Positions 48,701 to 62,800 of a stretch of 64,000 nucleotides of DNA are shown in pieces. The notes beneath the pieces were generated by a model. It worked only from the letters and a program-made list of their open reading frames with translations. It did no database searches and was not told the origin of the DNA. Location of the stretch: contig NC_092459.1 in NCBI RefSeq assembly GCF_047495875.1, positions 8,994,965-9,058,964 of the forward strand. Reading direction: 5' to 3'. Origin of the DNA: Pithys albifrons albifrons. Taxonomy: Eukaryota; Chordata; Aves; Passeriformes; Thamnophilidae. A program made the translations under genes and the position numbers. How positions within the stretch are numbered: the stretch's first letter is position 1; each line of letters begins with the position of its first letter.

Positions 48701-51700
48701 ATTTATTTGGCTAATGGTTCGATAGCCCACTAATCCGAATATCTGCATAACAGATTCTTCAAATGATCCATAAATAAAATATGTGATCACATAATGTTGC
48801 TATTAAAGCGAGATCTGTGACAATAGATTAATAGAAGAGCACTTACAATAGGCCACTCTTTTTGATTGCCAAACTATGAACTACTGTGATTTACGCCGTA
48901 ATTATCAACTGGCTTCTTAGCTTGAATTACATTTAGGGGAATTTTTTAATGTGCACTTCCTAAACTATGTGCTCTCCAGATAAATGGCATACCCATTTTT
49001 ATTTTAGTTTCTCCTTACTCTGAAAACATAATTACTTTCTTAAAAGATACTGTATTTTGCGGTTTTTATATAGTTTCAGTCATGTAATAAAACATTTGAT
49101 CAATCTACTTGACTGGAAGAGCAAGAGTTATAAACCCCCACAAATACACTATATTTATAAGGGGCAATCCTAGAACTCTATTTTGTTAAATGAGCAATTG
49201 CAGAGAGGTTTTGATGAGTGAACTTTATTGGGAACTTGAAAGAGGATATGCTGATACCAGAAAGCTCTTGGCTGAGTTGGACGAGATGTCTGAAGGGAGC
49301 TGGCTGGGGACCCTGAGCTCAGCTAACATCTTCAGAAGGTGTCCTTGGGTGTGTCTGGCAAGACTTTTCAGAACATCAGTGCTGGTAACTTCTGTCTGCA
49401 TCAGGGACATTTTTTACCTCTCTGGCTCTTCTGTTGGACAGATTTCTAATACATCCTCACCTCCACCACTTCCCTTCTGCCACAGTCACCCCTTGAGTTA
49501 TATTTCTGAGTTATATCACCAGGTAAACACAATACACAAACTCATGTCTTTTCCTCAGGGGCAAGTAGCATGGTTGAATTCCACACAAAAGGGTATCTGG
49601 TCTTATGGATACCTACATGGTTGTCAAGCCGTGAGGGTCCTACAGCTTTGCAAGCTCCCTGTTCACTGTCATGTCAAAGCAGCTCCAAGCCTTGGGCTTC
49701 TGTGGTGAAAGCGGCCTGGCCTTTGTAAGACATCAGTGATTGCTGATAGTCATTTTTTTCTGTATCTAATTCATGGCCTCCCAGCACAAAATGTTTGTGT
49801 TTTAATAGGAAAGAAAAAAAAACAAACACCACATTTCAGTGGCTAGTATCTTACAAGATAAAAATGCTATCACAAAGTTGTTGTAAGATATCAGTATTAC
49901 TGGAAGGAATATAATATTCCTGATGGATTTGTTCAGTTCTGTGTAAAAATTCAAACATTTTCAATGCCAGAACCACATGCCCATTTTATAGCTACATTCT
50001 TCAGATTGTAAGTGGGGGGAGAGGAATGTTCTTTCTATAAGACCTCAGTGGTGGGCTATAAATAACAGAACAAGCAAAAGGATTCATGTTTTTTTGAAAA
50101 TTATCAACTGAAAACTATTTCTTGAGAAATCATCTACAAAAATCACGAGGCTCCAACTTTGTCCAAATATCTCTCTTGCAAATTCTAAGCAATCTGCAAA
50201 CAGTAAAATTAGGGATTTTTAGAAAGGTAAACCAAGAAAAGTCTGGGATACAGAGTGACACCCTCTTTGATGATGGCATTTCAGCAGAAACCAGAAAAAA
50301 AGGTGTATTTATGCTTGGAGATGTGTGGGCACAAACACATCACAAACACATCACCTTCACCTTCACTTGATGGTAAGAACACACAAATCCCACACATCTC
50401 ATGATAAATAATAAGTACATAGAGAACACAAACCACTATCTGAAACCATGCTGTAAAAGCCTGTATTTTTAGCTTAGAAAGGTAATAGAGAAGCAGGAGT
50501 AGATGTTGAGCAGTACATGCCTCACTGAAAATCATGGTAGGAGCCACAGGGAGGACAGCAGTGTGGCACAGGTTTGTGCAAAGGCAGAGCTGCTGATCTA
50601 CATGCCTTGGGCCTTCCCGTGAGGTTATACCAAAACTGGCAACCAAAGTGCTTGGGAATTCTGAATTCATATATGCCCTCTGCCACCCCACTGTAGTATC
50701 TTCTGCTGCATCTCCTCAACTTCTCAGTAGTATCAGAAACACCTTTCTTGTGTTTCTGATAATCCCTCAAGGCAAAACCTTTACATTTTAATGTCCCCCT
50801 CCTGCATTCTCTAAACCTTTTCATCTGACTGACAGCCAAAGACAGCCCGCATCACAGCTTGGGGAAGTACAAGTGAGTGGGCTGACCAGAAAGAAAGATG
50901 TGACACTAATTAAAAGAAATCAGATTATCTTCCACATGTCTGACTGGCAGGTCTGATTTGGTAAAGGGGCCATGCAATAATTAGAAAAAGTGCCAACATG
51001 TTAGTCTGGATGAAAAGTCCTATAAAGCCCCTATACAGTAGGTGTGCATGTGGCTGTCACTCTCAAAGCCCTTTGTTCCATCAAACTCCAGGTTTTGGGG
51101 ATTCTGAGCTTGAGCTCAGGACTCTTTCCCACCTGCTGTAGATCAAGCAGTGGATTTAGCTCTCCAGTGCCCAAGATTGAAAGAAAATGTCTACACCACA
51201 TTGCAGTGGGCTGAGAGACAGAGAAGCTTAGAGGCTAAAGCTGCTCTGAGACCTGGCATTCATGTCAAATTGGAAAACAGACTGAATTCAACCTGAAACG
51301 GGCCCACAAATACCATGTTTTTGCAGCAGATAAAAGTTGGACAGTCTCTAGGGTTGGGCCTATTTTGTCTTTTATTTGTTATGTGGTGTCACTGCCAGAG
51401 CAACACTGGGACATTGGGATGGAGGAAGAAGACAGCATGTAAGAGTTCATCTTGTGTTTGCCCAGAGATTTATCCACAGCAGACGATGCTCACAGTTACT
51501 CCCACCACGTCCCAGAGAATATTTATAGCTTGCCACAGATCCAAACTTTATCAAAAATACATGGTAGGACAACTAACTTGGATTCAAGCTTGGCAGGGGA
51601 GGTGCTCTAGCAGAGTAAATTGCATTTTAAAATAAGGTATCAAAACAACAAATTTTAATATACAGCCACTTCTACATTAACTTGGCATTAAAAATATCCC

Positions 51701-53932
51701 TGATTAACTTCTTGTCTTTCAATGATTTTTATTCAGGCAGATAATTAAATTTAAATATCCATTAGGTGGAATTTTAGTGCAGGTAGCTGTTTTCAATGAG
51801 CAAAATTTTCAAAGGTATGTCCTTTCTCCATCTGTGCTCAGTCTCTGAAATGACAAAACTTCTAAACTCAGTCAAGGGAAAGTGGGGTGGGGGATGGAGA
51901 CAAGGCTGTAATTAAAGAACTTTTAAAGTTTGATATGCGATTAATCTCAAATTAAATTAAATTCAGTACCGATAGTAGCTACGCACAGGATGCATGAGCA
52001 AGAGAACTGTATTATGGCTCTGTCACCCATGGTAATTTTGTTTTCTTGAAACAGTTATAGTGTTTTGTTTCCTGAAGGAAAAAGTGCTAAATCTAGCACC
52101 AAGTTTACTGTTTCGTCAGTAGCACTTGGGTTTATAACAACTCTCAGCAATATTCTGACCACAGTTTCCTTTTATCTGCTGATATAATATGGCAGGGTCT
52201 GACACCTTTTTAGACATGAAGACTATCTTGTCTCAAGTAATAGCTGTCCTTAGTCTCTTTCACCACTCCATTTCCAAGCATCTTTCTTGACATAAGAGCA
52301 CAGAGCCAAGCCTGTGCAAATTCTCAAAATAATCCCCTTCTCAAACTACAAAACTTCTCTGCTAACTAGCAAAAGATTTACTGTGTTCATTGAACTTTCC
52401 CTTTGTTCAGCAGGTTCACACATATGGATAAGGATTTCAACAATCTCTGCCAATGAAAAAATGACAGTGGGATATTGAGACATTGAGAGGTGGTCTTTTT
52501 TTTACATTATATTTCTTTTAGATCTCTATAGTCCATGTAAACAGCATTTATTATTCCATTATTGTTGATTCCCTGTGGACCTGAAATAGTGAGTCACAAT
52601 CCTCAGGAGTGCCAAGTAAACATTTCTCATTGTTAAGCTATGCTAAAAGAACTTGCTGCAATTAACTAATGTTTAATACTGTTTATAAGTGGAAATAATG
52701 ATATTTATACTGCTAAGACAGACTCTATGGCTCTGCTCTACATATCTGCAGGAATCATGCAAGCTTGAGGGATGACAACATCAGGACTGATAGATCAGGT
52801 AAAGTACTCAGGCTTATACAGTAGTTGTGCAGAAAACCTTTCAGAAAAGTACTTGAAGAACAATGTGCCCTTTACCTTCCCCACCTTCATAGCAAGTATA
52901 TTTTTATTACTTTAGATGAAGCTCCCTGATGGGGCCTATTTGGGCTGACCAGGACAGATGATAAACAAAAATCTATTCAGGCTCATCAGGCTGATGCATC
53001 ACATTGATTTATTCTCACAGGCAGTTTAACATGATTTTGTAGGAATATTTCTGGCAGAAGAAAGTTATGTTACACCCCAGCAATGGAAACATCATTCTCA
53101 TGAGTGAGAGGCTGCAAAGCAGTCAGCACAGCAACAAGCTCCAAAGAAAAATCATCCCTAATCCTTAGATTGAGTAAATTACATAAAGATGAGAATCCAA
53201 AACACTTAAAACTGTAATTACCCTTCTGTAATGAATTACAAGTTTAATTCAAGCAACAGTCATCCCCAATTATAAATGTTTTTATTTGCTGTAATAAGCA
53301 GCTACAGCCAAAATAGAGAGGGCATCCTCCAGGTTTTTTCACACCTGTTGCTGTTTCTAAAGTAGTGGCACAAAACTTGCACAAAATTAAGATGCATTGC
53401 ATATACATGCTTGAATTGTACTTGTGAAACCCGATTAATTAGCAGTAATGATCAGCAACATAGTATTTTTTCCCTCCACAGTTCTTAACATCTTATGATT
53501 TTATCTTGTTTCTGAATTTCACCATCCACAAAACATAAACTTGTCATAATTCTAGCACAGTATTTTCAGCAAATCATCCTGTAAGGCAGCCATTCCAAGC
53601 AGATTTGGAAAATAAATAAAAATCCCTCCAAAAAGTGCTCTGGCTCTCCATTTCTAAAGGAAGTTCTGAACCACAGAAACAGACACACTGTGAGTGAAAT
53701 TGTATGATCCCCTGCCACAAAAGCTCATATTCTGATACCACAAGAGGCAACAAAAGTGAGGTCATTCACGTGATGTTGGCATTTTTATTAATGAAAATAC
53801 ACATTCTTGATTCCAATCTTCAGTATTCAAAATCATGGGCCAGGAAAAAAATCATAGAAAACCAGTAACAATGTTTTTCCAGCAAAAAAACCGCACTCAG
53901 ATTTTTCCGTTACTGACCACTGCAAAAGGAAT
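45721..53932. other. MSGN1-GEN1 intergenic stretch, no gene recognised
   Basis: No coding exons recognised. Two longer open frames (49190-49708 plus strand; 50281-50839 minus strand) have no family resemblance and no splice or promoter context. Segments near 48540-49000, 51640-51800 and 53200-53300 are rich in TAAT/ATTA homeodomain-type cores and free of recognised repeats, so they are candidates for conserved non-coding elements. A short G-run lies at 48214-48224. Confidence 0.5.
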
Positions 53933-54012
53933 GGTCCTCTGCTTATGCAGGGGGGATGGAACTAGATAATGTTTAAGGTCTCTTCCAACCCAAACCACTC
54001 TGTGATGCTTTG
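53933..54012 (+). mobile_element. CR1 LINE 3' tail
   Basis: Ends with TTTAAGGTCTCTTCCAACCC followed by AAACCACTCTGTGATGCTTTG, a diverged avian CR1 terminus. About 80 bases remain. Confidence 0.75.
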
Positions 54013-55406
54013 AATCTCTCCATTTACAGTCCCCAAGTGACTACTACTCTTACTCTCCTTCACAATACTACTCTTCCAGTTACCCTCTTACATCAGCTGA
54101 GTGCTTAAGACTCTCCAGAAGAAACAGACCATCTTCAAAACTGAAAATAAGTTTCCAATGTTTTGGATTTTGTTGCTCATTTCCACAATACCTCTCTCAT
54201 GTGGAAAATCAACTCTAACTACATTTTCTCCATCTACCCACAGAGGAAACTAGGAAACTACTGTTTTGGCTAATTGTATTATCTATAGACTACCTATGTC
54301 TTCCTTAAACACATCTGGAATTTAGCTTATGAACTTGGTCCTTGGCTTTTATGAAGAAAGAATTGACATTTTCTTTAAGGCATAGACATTCTAAATTTCT
54401 ATTGTTAACAATATATCTTGGCAAGCATGGACTTCCTTCTGGGTGGTGCATAGAAAAAGTTTAAATGTAGACAAGGAGGCATTTCCTAATAATATGTTGA
54501 AGATAAGTTTTTTGGTGTATGAACAGATGTTGCTTCTATAATAGAGGTAGGAAGAGCACATTCAAAATTGTAATGGTACTCAAGCTCCTCCATTAAAAAA
54601 AATAAAAAAAATCCATGATATTATTCAGAGAATCTGGAAATATAATAATTAGATTTTCTGTAAATTCACTTTCACTCTATTATAAATTGAAGTGAGTGTT
54701 AGGTAGGATTTCAATCTTCTTTAAGAAAATATGCCCTAAACTACAAATGCTTAATTAATCAGCCATTAAATTTCCTTAAATATTAGATATGACAGCTACA
54801 AACCCAGAATATCCTTACATGGCTGATTCCACTCTTTGGAAGATGCACACACTCAAAAAACAGCTTGTTACAGGGCATGGCAAATATAAACTTAGTTACC
54901 CTGCAAGGTACATCTGCTGTGTGTCTCTGTCTGGTCCTTCAGAGATTGTAAACACAACCAGAACTGCAGGACTTGAAAACCTGTTCTAAAACTCGCAACA
55001 CTAGGCTAGTGAAGCAAACTGGAGAATTCCATTTGAAAACAGCTGCATCACTTTGTCTTACTAAGAGTATCCAAGAGCACTGCAAGCACTATTTTAGTAA
55101 GTCTGTTTTTATAAGCAAGACTCATAGCTGTACACAAAATCCTCAAAATTGGTTGGGAAAAAACCCTAATTTCCCTGCTTCAGAAAGTAACCATGTCCAG
55201 AATAAGTACACTTGCCTACAATCAGGTATTTGGTACTTTTGTTAATATTTTTGTTTCAAACTTCAGCTCCAGTAACAGCACTTCTTATTCATCAAAACGG
55301 TGCCCACATAAAATTGACAGAGCATACTGCAGAAACTCTGCCAAAGAACTCTCCAAGAAGTGATGGTTCATAGTTAATTGTTATCATAATCTATTTTATG
55401 GATAAC
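54013..55406. other. Probable GEN1 3' untranslated region and flank
   Basis: AT-rich sequence directly downstream (to the left) of the GEN1 stop codon. The transcript must end somewhere here or further left. No minus-strand AATAAA stood out near the stop, so the 3' end is not placed. No other gene seen. Confidence 0.4.
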
Positions 55407-56854
55407 CTAATTGATTTTGATTCTTCTTTTCAGTCTTTCAGACAGAGGAAGGGGACTGTCTGCCCATGTGCAAGTCAGAGCAGCACTTCCATCTTGCTGT
55501 GTGGGATCAGAACCCAACCTCTTAGTTGGTTGCTCTGGACTTTGGGAACATTTAACTACCCCTACAGAGGATGGCTTTGGAGATTCATGCAATAAGAAAG
55601 TATTAACAGCTTTCTTAAAATTGGTTGTTGTCTTCTTCCCTTTAGTTATAAGGGTTGAGTCACTGTTTGTCCTTTTGCTACTAACAATGCTACTATTTTT
55701 CTTTGTAAAACATTTTTTAAACTGACCAGGGTTCAGTTGCCTTTTCTGCTGCTCATATGTCAGGATTTTATTCACTTGCCCATCATCACTGTCTTCACTA
55801 GAAGAATGTCTATTCTGACACACACTCTTTTTAAAAGAAGTTTTCCAAGTAGTTTCAATACAAGCTTTTTTAATGTGACAGCCATTTGCACCTGCTGGCT
55901 TTTGAGACATTGGAAGCATTTCACACTCAGGACGCAGTGTTCCTGTTGTTTGCCCACTGATGCCTAGTGATGTTGAACCACTTATATTACAGTCTTTTAG
56001 CATCATTTCAGCCAAAATGTCAGCTTTTTTGTACTGACCTTGATAGATATGTACACTGGATTCACTTGCATAGTTTTCTGATAGCACACTTTTACTTTCC
56101 TGCACTAGTTTATTTAACTGACATGAAGAAACATGATTTCTATCAGGATTCAACGTTTCCTTTGTTTGTTTAAAACATTTCAAAGACTCCCCTTGCACTA
56201 CATCTTCAGACAAAGGCTGTGATGGAATGGAAATCTTCTTAAGTATGTGCTCCCTTAAAGACCACTCCTGAAGTTGTCCTGTAGCATCGTTTGAAAACAC
56301 ATCATCTGCACTATCAGAATGCTGATCAGACTGCAGCACATCAGAATATTCTGAGCTATTTCTTGCTTTTTCATGATCTAGCAGATATGAATGTTTAATG
56401 CATGTAAAATCAGCTGCTACATCTTGGTCATCACCTCCCTGGGCTGGAGAAGGGCTGAAGAAGGTTCCTTTCCCATCAATACTGCTCAGTTGTAGACCAG
56501 CTGTTACACATGAAGAGGACGACACCCCTGAATATTTGGTACATTGTGAGGGCCACACAGCTGAGTCAGCCAATGCACTCTCTAAGAGGGAGTAGGGGGA
56601 TGCAGGCAGAGGAAGAGCAGCTGCTGCTGCTGGCACATGCACAGCTGGTACACAGGAAGCTGCAGCTAATGCTGCATCTTTTGATTCAATACTTCTCTGC
56701 TGCATGTGATCTTTGGGGGGAGGTTTTGTGTCTGATGTGGAGTGTTGCACAGGAAGAATGCCACCTGTAGATTTTAAACTAATTTGAGATAGAAGACTGC
56801 TAACTTCATCATAAGCACTTGGAAACTCCTTTTCTTCTGGTCTGTCTTTCCCTT
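55407..56854 (-). other. GEN1 terminal coding exon (disordered tail)
   Basis: A 1448-nt exon, with an acceptor (TTTTTTTCAG) ending at 56855 and a TAG stop at 55407-55409. The tail is rich in Ser, Gln and Lys with little hydrophobic core. Its conserved end is PLPLSERLKRRIKIN, a basic patch that could act as a nuclear localisation signal. In human GEN1 the matching tail is long, fast-evolving and carries nuclear export and phosphorylation control; export signals cannot be asserted here by eye. Confidence 0.9.
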
Positions 56855-59800
56855 CTGAAAAAAACCAAACAAAAAGGGTTCTTCAAATAGCACATAAACC
56901 ACAGTTCAGACTTCCTAGGGATAAAGTATAAAATAGCAAGATTAAAGCACAGTCCCTGCGAGGTATCATGCACTCATCTTTACAAGACGTGATATTGATC
57001 AACAGTGGGAGAAATGTTTTTTTGCTTTTGCTTTTTGTATTCTGGCAAGACCCCTAAGTTCGTAAGAAATAAACTTTTGTACTTACTTTTCTGTTTCTTC
57101 TGAAGAACTTTTGACTTTTCCACTTGATAAAGGGCAACAACATCAGGATAAGCAGCCTGAAATAAAGACTCCTCTTCTACTGTGACCACAAACAACTCCA
57201 CAGGCTCATCTTCTGGATCAACATAATGTTCTGAAAAATTAATGAATGTATTTTGGACGTGTATATACACACAAGTCAAAGCAGGGAATGAAAAACCAAA
57301 GAATGAAAGATTTGAGTACAAAGAAGGTACATAAAATGTCAATAATACAATATTTGAGATATACCTACAAGCAGAGTCTTTTTCTTTCTGCCAGCCTCCT
57401 GGCACACTTCAGGTAGGAGTCTGGCAGCATAGAAAATTTTCAAGCAAGTAAACAGTCACAGCTTCAGCTATACAGTGAAATGAGGTATGAAACACACAGT
57501 TCAGGTCTCATCAAAATGTACCAGAAAACGTAGCTGAAGATTGAGTCTCTTGCTTTTTGAGTAGTTTTTTTTTTCTCTTTTAAGCATTGCTTTTACTTTC
57601 AGGGTATGTGAAATTTGATGCACATTTTCTACTGTTTCCATAGAACAGTTTCCAATCTTATCAACATTTCATTGCCTCAGAGTGTTGTCAAACTCTTCTG
57701 TTTAAATTATGTTTTTATCCTTTTCTATTAACCATTTTGCTCCATAATGTACACAGAAACCAGACCCACCTGGTTTTTGCCACTCAATTTCAAAACAAGG
57801 AATTCCATTTTTAATACGTGCCTTCACAATCCTGTAAGAAGAAGAAGTCCATTAAATGACTTATAGCTAACCTATCTAAAAATATTTCAATATTCTGCTT
57901 TGAAATGATTCAAAGCAATCTTCTTATTATAGTAAAAGTATTACACTTTTTAAAAAAATATAGCACTCTGCATAAGGTATACAGAAAATCTATAGCAGAT
58001 TGGAGTACTGAAAAATTTTCAGGTTTTTAATGTCCAGAAGAGCATTTACACAAAATAAAAAAGCTATTTTGTAGTAAACAAACACAATGCAGACTCCTGC
58101 AAACATCAGCTGCTATCTTCAGTTGACCCATGTCAAAGGCAGATCCTGCTTGGCCAACCTGATCTCCTCCTATGACAGGAGGGCCCAATGAAGGGAATGA
58201 GGGAAAGGCTGTGGATGTTGTCTGCTAGACTTTAGTAAAGCTTTTGATGCCGTTTCCCATTGCTTTCTCCTGGGAAACTGGCTGCTCATGGTTGGAATGG
58301 ACGCACTGGGTAAAAAACTGGCTGGATGGCTGGGCCCAGGCCTTGGTGGTGAATGGAGTTACATCCAGCTGGCAGCTGGGCACAAGTGGGGCTCCCCAGG
58401 GCTCAGTACTGGGGCCAGTCCTGTTAATATCTTTATCAGTGATCAGAACAAGGGGATCGAGAGCACCCTCTGTCACAGATGACACCACCAAGTTGGGGGG
58501 GTGTGTTGATGTGCTGGAGAGCAGGAAGGCTCTGCAGAGGGATCTGGACAGGCTGGATCCGTGGGCTAAGGCTAATTGAATGAGGCTCAACAAGGTCAGG
58601 TCTTGTACCTTCGTCAATGGCATCCTAGGCTGTATCAGCAACAGTGTGGACAGCAGGACCAGGACAGTGATTGTCCTTCTGTACTCAGCACTGGTGAGGT
58701 TGCACCTCAAGTCCTGGGTCCAGTTCTGGGCCCCTCAGTATGAGAAAGACATTGAGGTGCTGGATTGTGCCCAGAGAAGGGCCACAGAGATGATGAAAAG
58801 TCTGGAGCACAAGTCCTATTGAGAAGTGGCTGAGGGAGCTGGGGGTGTTTAGGCTGGAGTAAAGGAGGCTCAGTGGGGACCTTGTCATTCTCTACAACTA
58901 CCTAAAAGAAGGTTGTAGGGAGATGCAGGTCAATCACTTCTCCCAAATAATAACTGATAATAAAAGAGGAAACACCCCAAAGTTGACCCAAGGGAGGTTT
59001 AGATTGGATATTAGGAAAAATCTCTTTATGGACAGACAGGGTTGTCGAGCATCGGAACAGGCTGCCCAGGGAAGTGGTTGAGTCACCATCCCTTCAGGTA
59101 TTTCATTTAAAGCATTTGTAGATGTGGCAGTGAGGGACATGATTTACTGGTGGACTTGTAGTGTCAGGTTAATGGTTGGATCTGATGATCTTAGAGGTCT
59201 TCTCCAACCTAGACAATTCCATGATTTTAAGATACTAATGCCACAGGAGGCTCTTGCCATTGACAGTAACTTTCTGAAAGAACAGACAAGGACATTTATA
59301 TCTTTTGCGTGACAGCATGATAGAAAATAGAACCTGAGCTGAGCACAGACAGTCAGTCATTGAGATTTTTCTAAAAACATTATCTACTCCCCAATTTAGT
59401 AGGTTCCTACATGTGAAAAGTAGGATAATGTTGATCCTGCTGCACTGTTACTGGATTTTTAAACACACAATCATTCTTTGAAACTCTTGAAACACTAGAA
59501 AGTGTTATAAACAGAATGTCAGTTAATTCATTCGTCAAGGTAAATGCTGGTAATCTATCTTGCTAATCTGTTCAAAATGCATCCCCTAACCAGTCTTGTC
59601 ATTCTTTTGAAAGGTAACACTGAATAAAACAGTTACTCTGCAAGTGATAATTTAAGACTGTGGCACATCAACCCAGGAGAGATACTATTGAACTGCTACT
59701 GACTGTACTCCTACCCCTGCAAATTAATGTCAAAGTCTTGATCAGCATCAAGGCACATGGAAAAACCTACCAACCTTCTGGCAATACAAGAATTAGGAGG

Positions 59801-62800
59801 CAGGGGGAATTTGGGTTTCATTTGGGAAATGAAACCATCAGATAAAGTTAACAATTCCTTCACACAGGGAAGCTCAAACTTGTCAACAGATGCTGTAGAT
59901 TCTAGAAGTTTACCTAAGTTTAAGAAAAGATTAGATTACTAAAAAAATAAATTATGCCAGGGCTGATAGAATAAGAAGATACTAATTCTGACTCAGAAAA
60001 CCCCTGAGTAACAGAAACCTGGCTGGTGGGAAACTATTCTGGGGGAAAGTAGTTACATGTTTATCTTGCTTTTTTAACTTGCACGTCCATTTTCACTATC
60101 AAGATACATAGCCATTTTTATATTCCTACATACAATGGTCCTGAGTGAGAAGCAGTTGTGACACACAGCACAACAGTTAGTAGGTCTGATAAGAGATTGG
60201 AGACCATGACAGAACCTGCAGATGCTCATTTCTAAACCTGGCCTCTTACTTTGAGCTACAGAACTCAAACTTCTGCTAAGAATCTGAGCAGATGATCTAA
60301 TCCATAATGCTAAAAGGCATGAGCAGATCCAAGGAAACAGAACAGAAAGCAAGCAAAGGAAAACACAGGCACTTCCAGTTAGAATGAAAGGAAACTGCTC
60401 TTATCTACTACTTTGTGCAGCAGTAGTATAAAAATTGGTGCACTGATCTAAATTTTTACCTCTATTCAAAATAAGCTCAAAGCTTGAAATAAAAATAGAA
60501 GAAAACCATATTTACATAGAAAAAGGACAAAACCCATGGGTTTTTTGGTGGGAACAAAAGTCAACATATTAAGTTCAAGAATTCAAGCTACATTACCGTA
60601 TTGCCTGCAGTTGCTTTGAGTCAATGTATCCACATTTTCTCTGGATCATATCATAACGTGTCAGTAGCACTAACAATTTCTTACAGGCGTAATGTTTTGC
60701 CCATTCCATCTTCTCTGAAGCAAATATCTGTTAGTATAAAAAATACCAAACTTTGAAACTTTCTTTATTCTGTTAGACATCATAGACAGTTATGTAGTAG
60801 AGACACAGGACTAAATATTTAAAATATCTAGAGTGCTTTTATACATTAGTGTAATGCCCAATGATACCTCGCTGACAACAGTCATCCCTAACAGGGACAG
60901 ATTCCTCAGCTGTCAATGGCAAGCTGAGGGAACAGCTGTGTAATGGCAGCAGCAAGGATAAGACAGTTGCTAAACACCTTGTCAGATTCAGATCAGCTCT
61001 GCAAGGAGCTGTGAAAATTATGGATTTCACATGTGAGAGGACGAACTTGGATTCTCATTGAAGCCACATTGTTTAACTGTGGTCTCTTATACTATACATA
61101 ATTCTCACACTGTCATCAACCCCAAAAAATTAAACATTGTAAAAGATCTGATTTTGCCAGTGAAAAACAAAAAAAGCCTTCCTAGAAAACAATGCTAATG
61201 TACATATATTAACACGACCCCCAGTGAAAAACAAAACAATGGCAAGTGAGCTGTTTAATGAGTTCTTTTTCTTCCACTTTTCTACATACCTATTTACAAT
61301 TTACAGCAACTGATTTTTTTCAAAGTCTTCAATTTTAGGCTTTCAAAACAATGAGGTATATTAAGATGTTGTAGCAAGATCCTTTAATTCTTATTTCAAG
61401 TAAAATTACCAAGGAAGATCACAATTAGCCCAGATGCGTTGCTCAGCAATAAACAAAAAACTACAAAGCTGAATATCCAGTACTTTATTATATACCTGAA
61501 AGGACAATAAATTTGGTCTTCTATATTCCTTTATGTTGATCAATTTATTCTTATTTACAAGAAATTCTTGGACAACCTTGAGAAAAAAACAAAAAAGGAA
61601 CACTTTAAGAGAGGGAAGAAAATTGACATTCCAATTATCAATTAAAAATTAATATTTAAATAGGCTTGTTTTTTACCTCTGAGAATGGAAAGCCCTCACA
61701 ACTCTTAGCTTTTCTGCAGATAAAATAAATGTGTTAGGAATTGAAGACAAATGGGAAAAATGCAGAATCTAAATGATCACCCTGCACAGGAACTCAGGAA
61801 AAAGTTCAGTTCTCAAGACATTCCTACTTTCTGATATTTTCCTCCACTGCATTTGCTTGTCTCACTCGCTCTAACCGATGCCATTCACAAGGGCAGCAGT
61901 GTTTGGAGTCACTGGGTTTGCAGCATCTTATGGTTTCACAGAATTTACATCCACTGTGCTCATGCTCCTTGTAAAGTCCTACAGCAGTAGATACAGAAAG
62001 TGAGGAGAAAAGGGGTTTCCAAAATTTCCAAATAAATAAAGCCAATATTACAAATACAAAGCTCAGAACATGTATGAATCTGATGTGAATAGCAGCTGTA
62101 GGGAGATCTGAGTGCACCAGCTGCAATTCTGCATCTACAGTAAAAACTGACAAATACATGTAAGATGCTTTTTATTTTTAAGACTTTTCCCCTTGACAGT
62201 TTCAGACCTGATCCTGAAAACTATTACCTAAGTAATAGTTTACTTTACCTAAAACTGTGTGACAACCTGGCAAACATATATAAGTAATATATTTGAAACA
62301 AACCCTTTCCTTCACCAAATGCTGGGTTTGAAGGAGTTCACTGATCAAAGATGCTACCAAAACAAGGTTCCATAGGATTTATTTCTTTTTATGAAAACAC
62401 TGCAGCAAAACCAGTAATGCTAATGGTCCCCTTGTTGCAGGACCAATTCAGGCAGCTAAGAAATAGTTGCTGGGCAGTATAGCACACTTTCTTTACTGAA
62501 AATATTAAAAAGGCAACTATCTGGGATTGCACCACAGCATTGTGGTAACATTCCATCTGCTGTCAACTAGTTTCATATTTGAAGAAAAGTAGTCTCAAGC
62601 CTTAAAAGTAAATATAAAGGTAAATATATACAATGTTGAAAATATGAAGATGGTCCAGAAGCTGAAAAGCATTTTTTAATGCTAGTAATTAAAAAGAACA
62701 TAACCCAATCAAACATAAAAATCAGGCCCCACCTCAGAATAAAATATAGACAATACTGACCTGGATGATGGCACTCTGAACAGTGAATTATCCTTTTAAC

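Noticed and set aside
49190..49708. 172-codon open frame starting with ATG
   Set aside because: Starts with a true ATG but shows no recognisable domain, no biased composition and no promoter or splice context. Long frames of this size occur by chance in 64 kb on six frames.
50281..50839. Two overlapping minus-strand open frames (136 and 105 codons)
   Set aside because: No family resemblance in either frame and no splice signals consistent with a gene. A processed pseudogene was considered but no parent protein was recognised.
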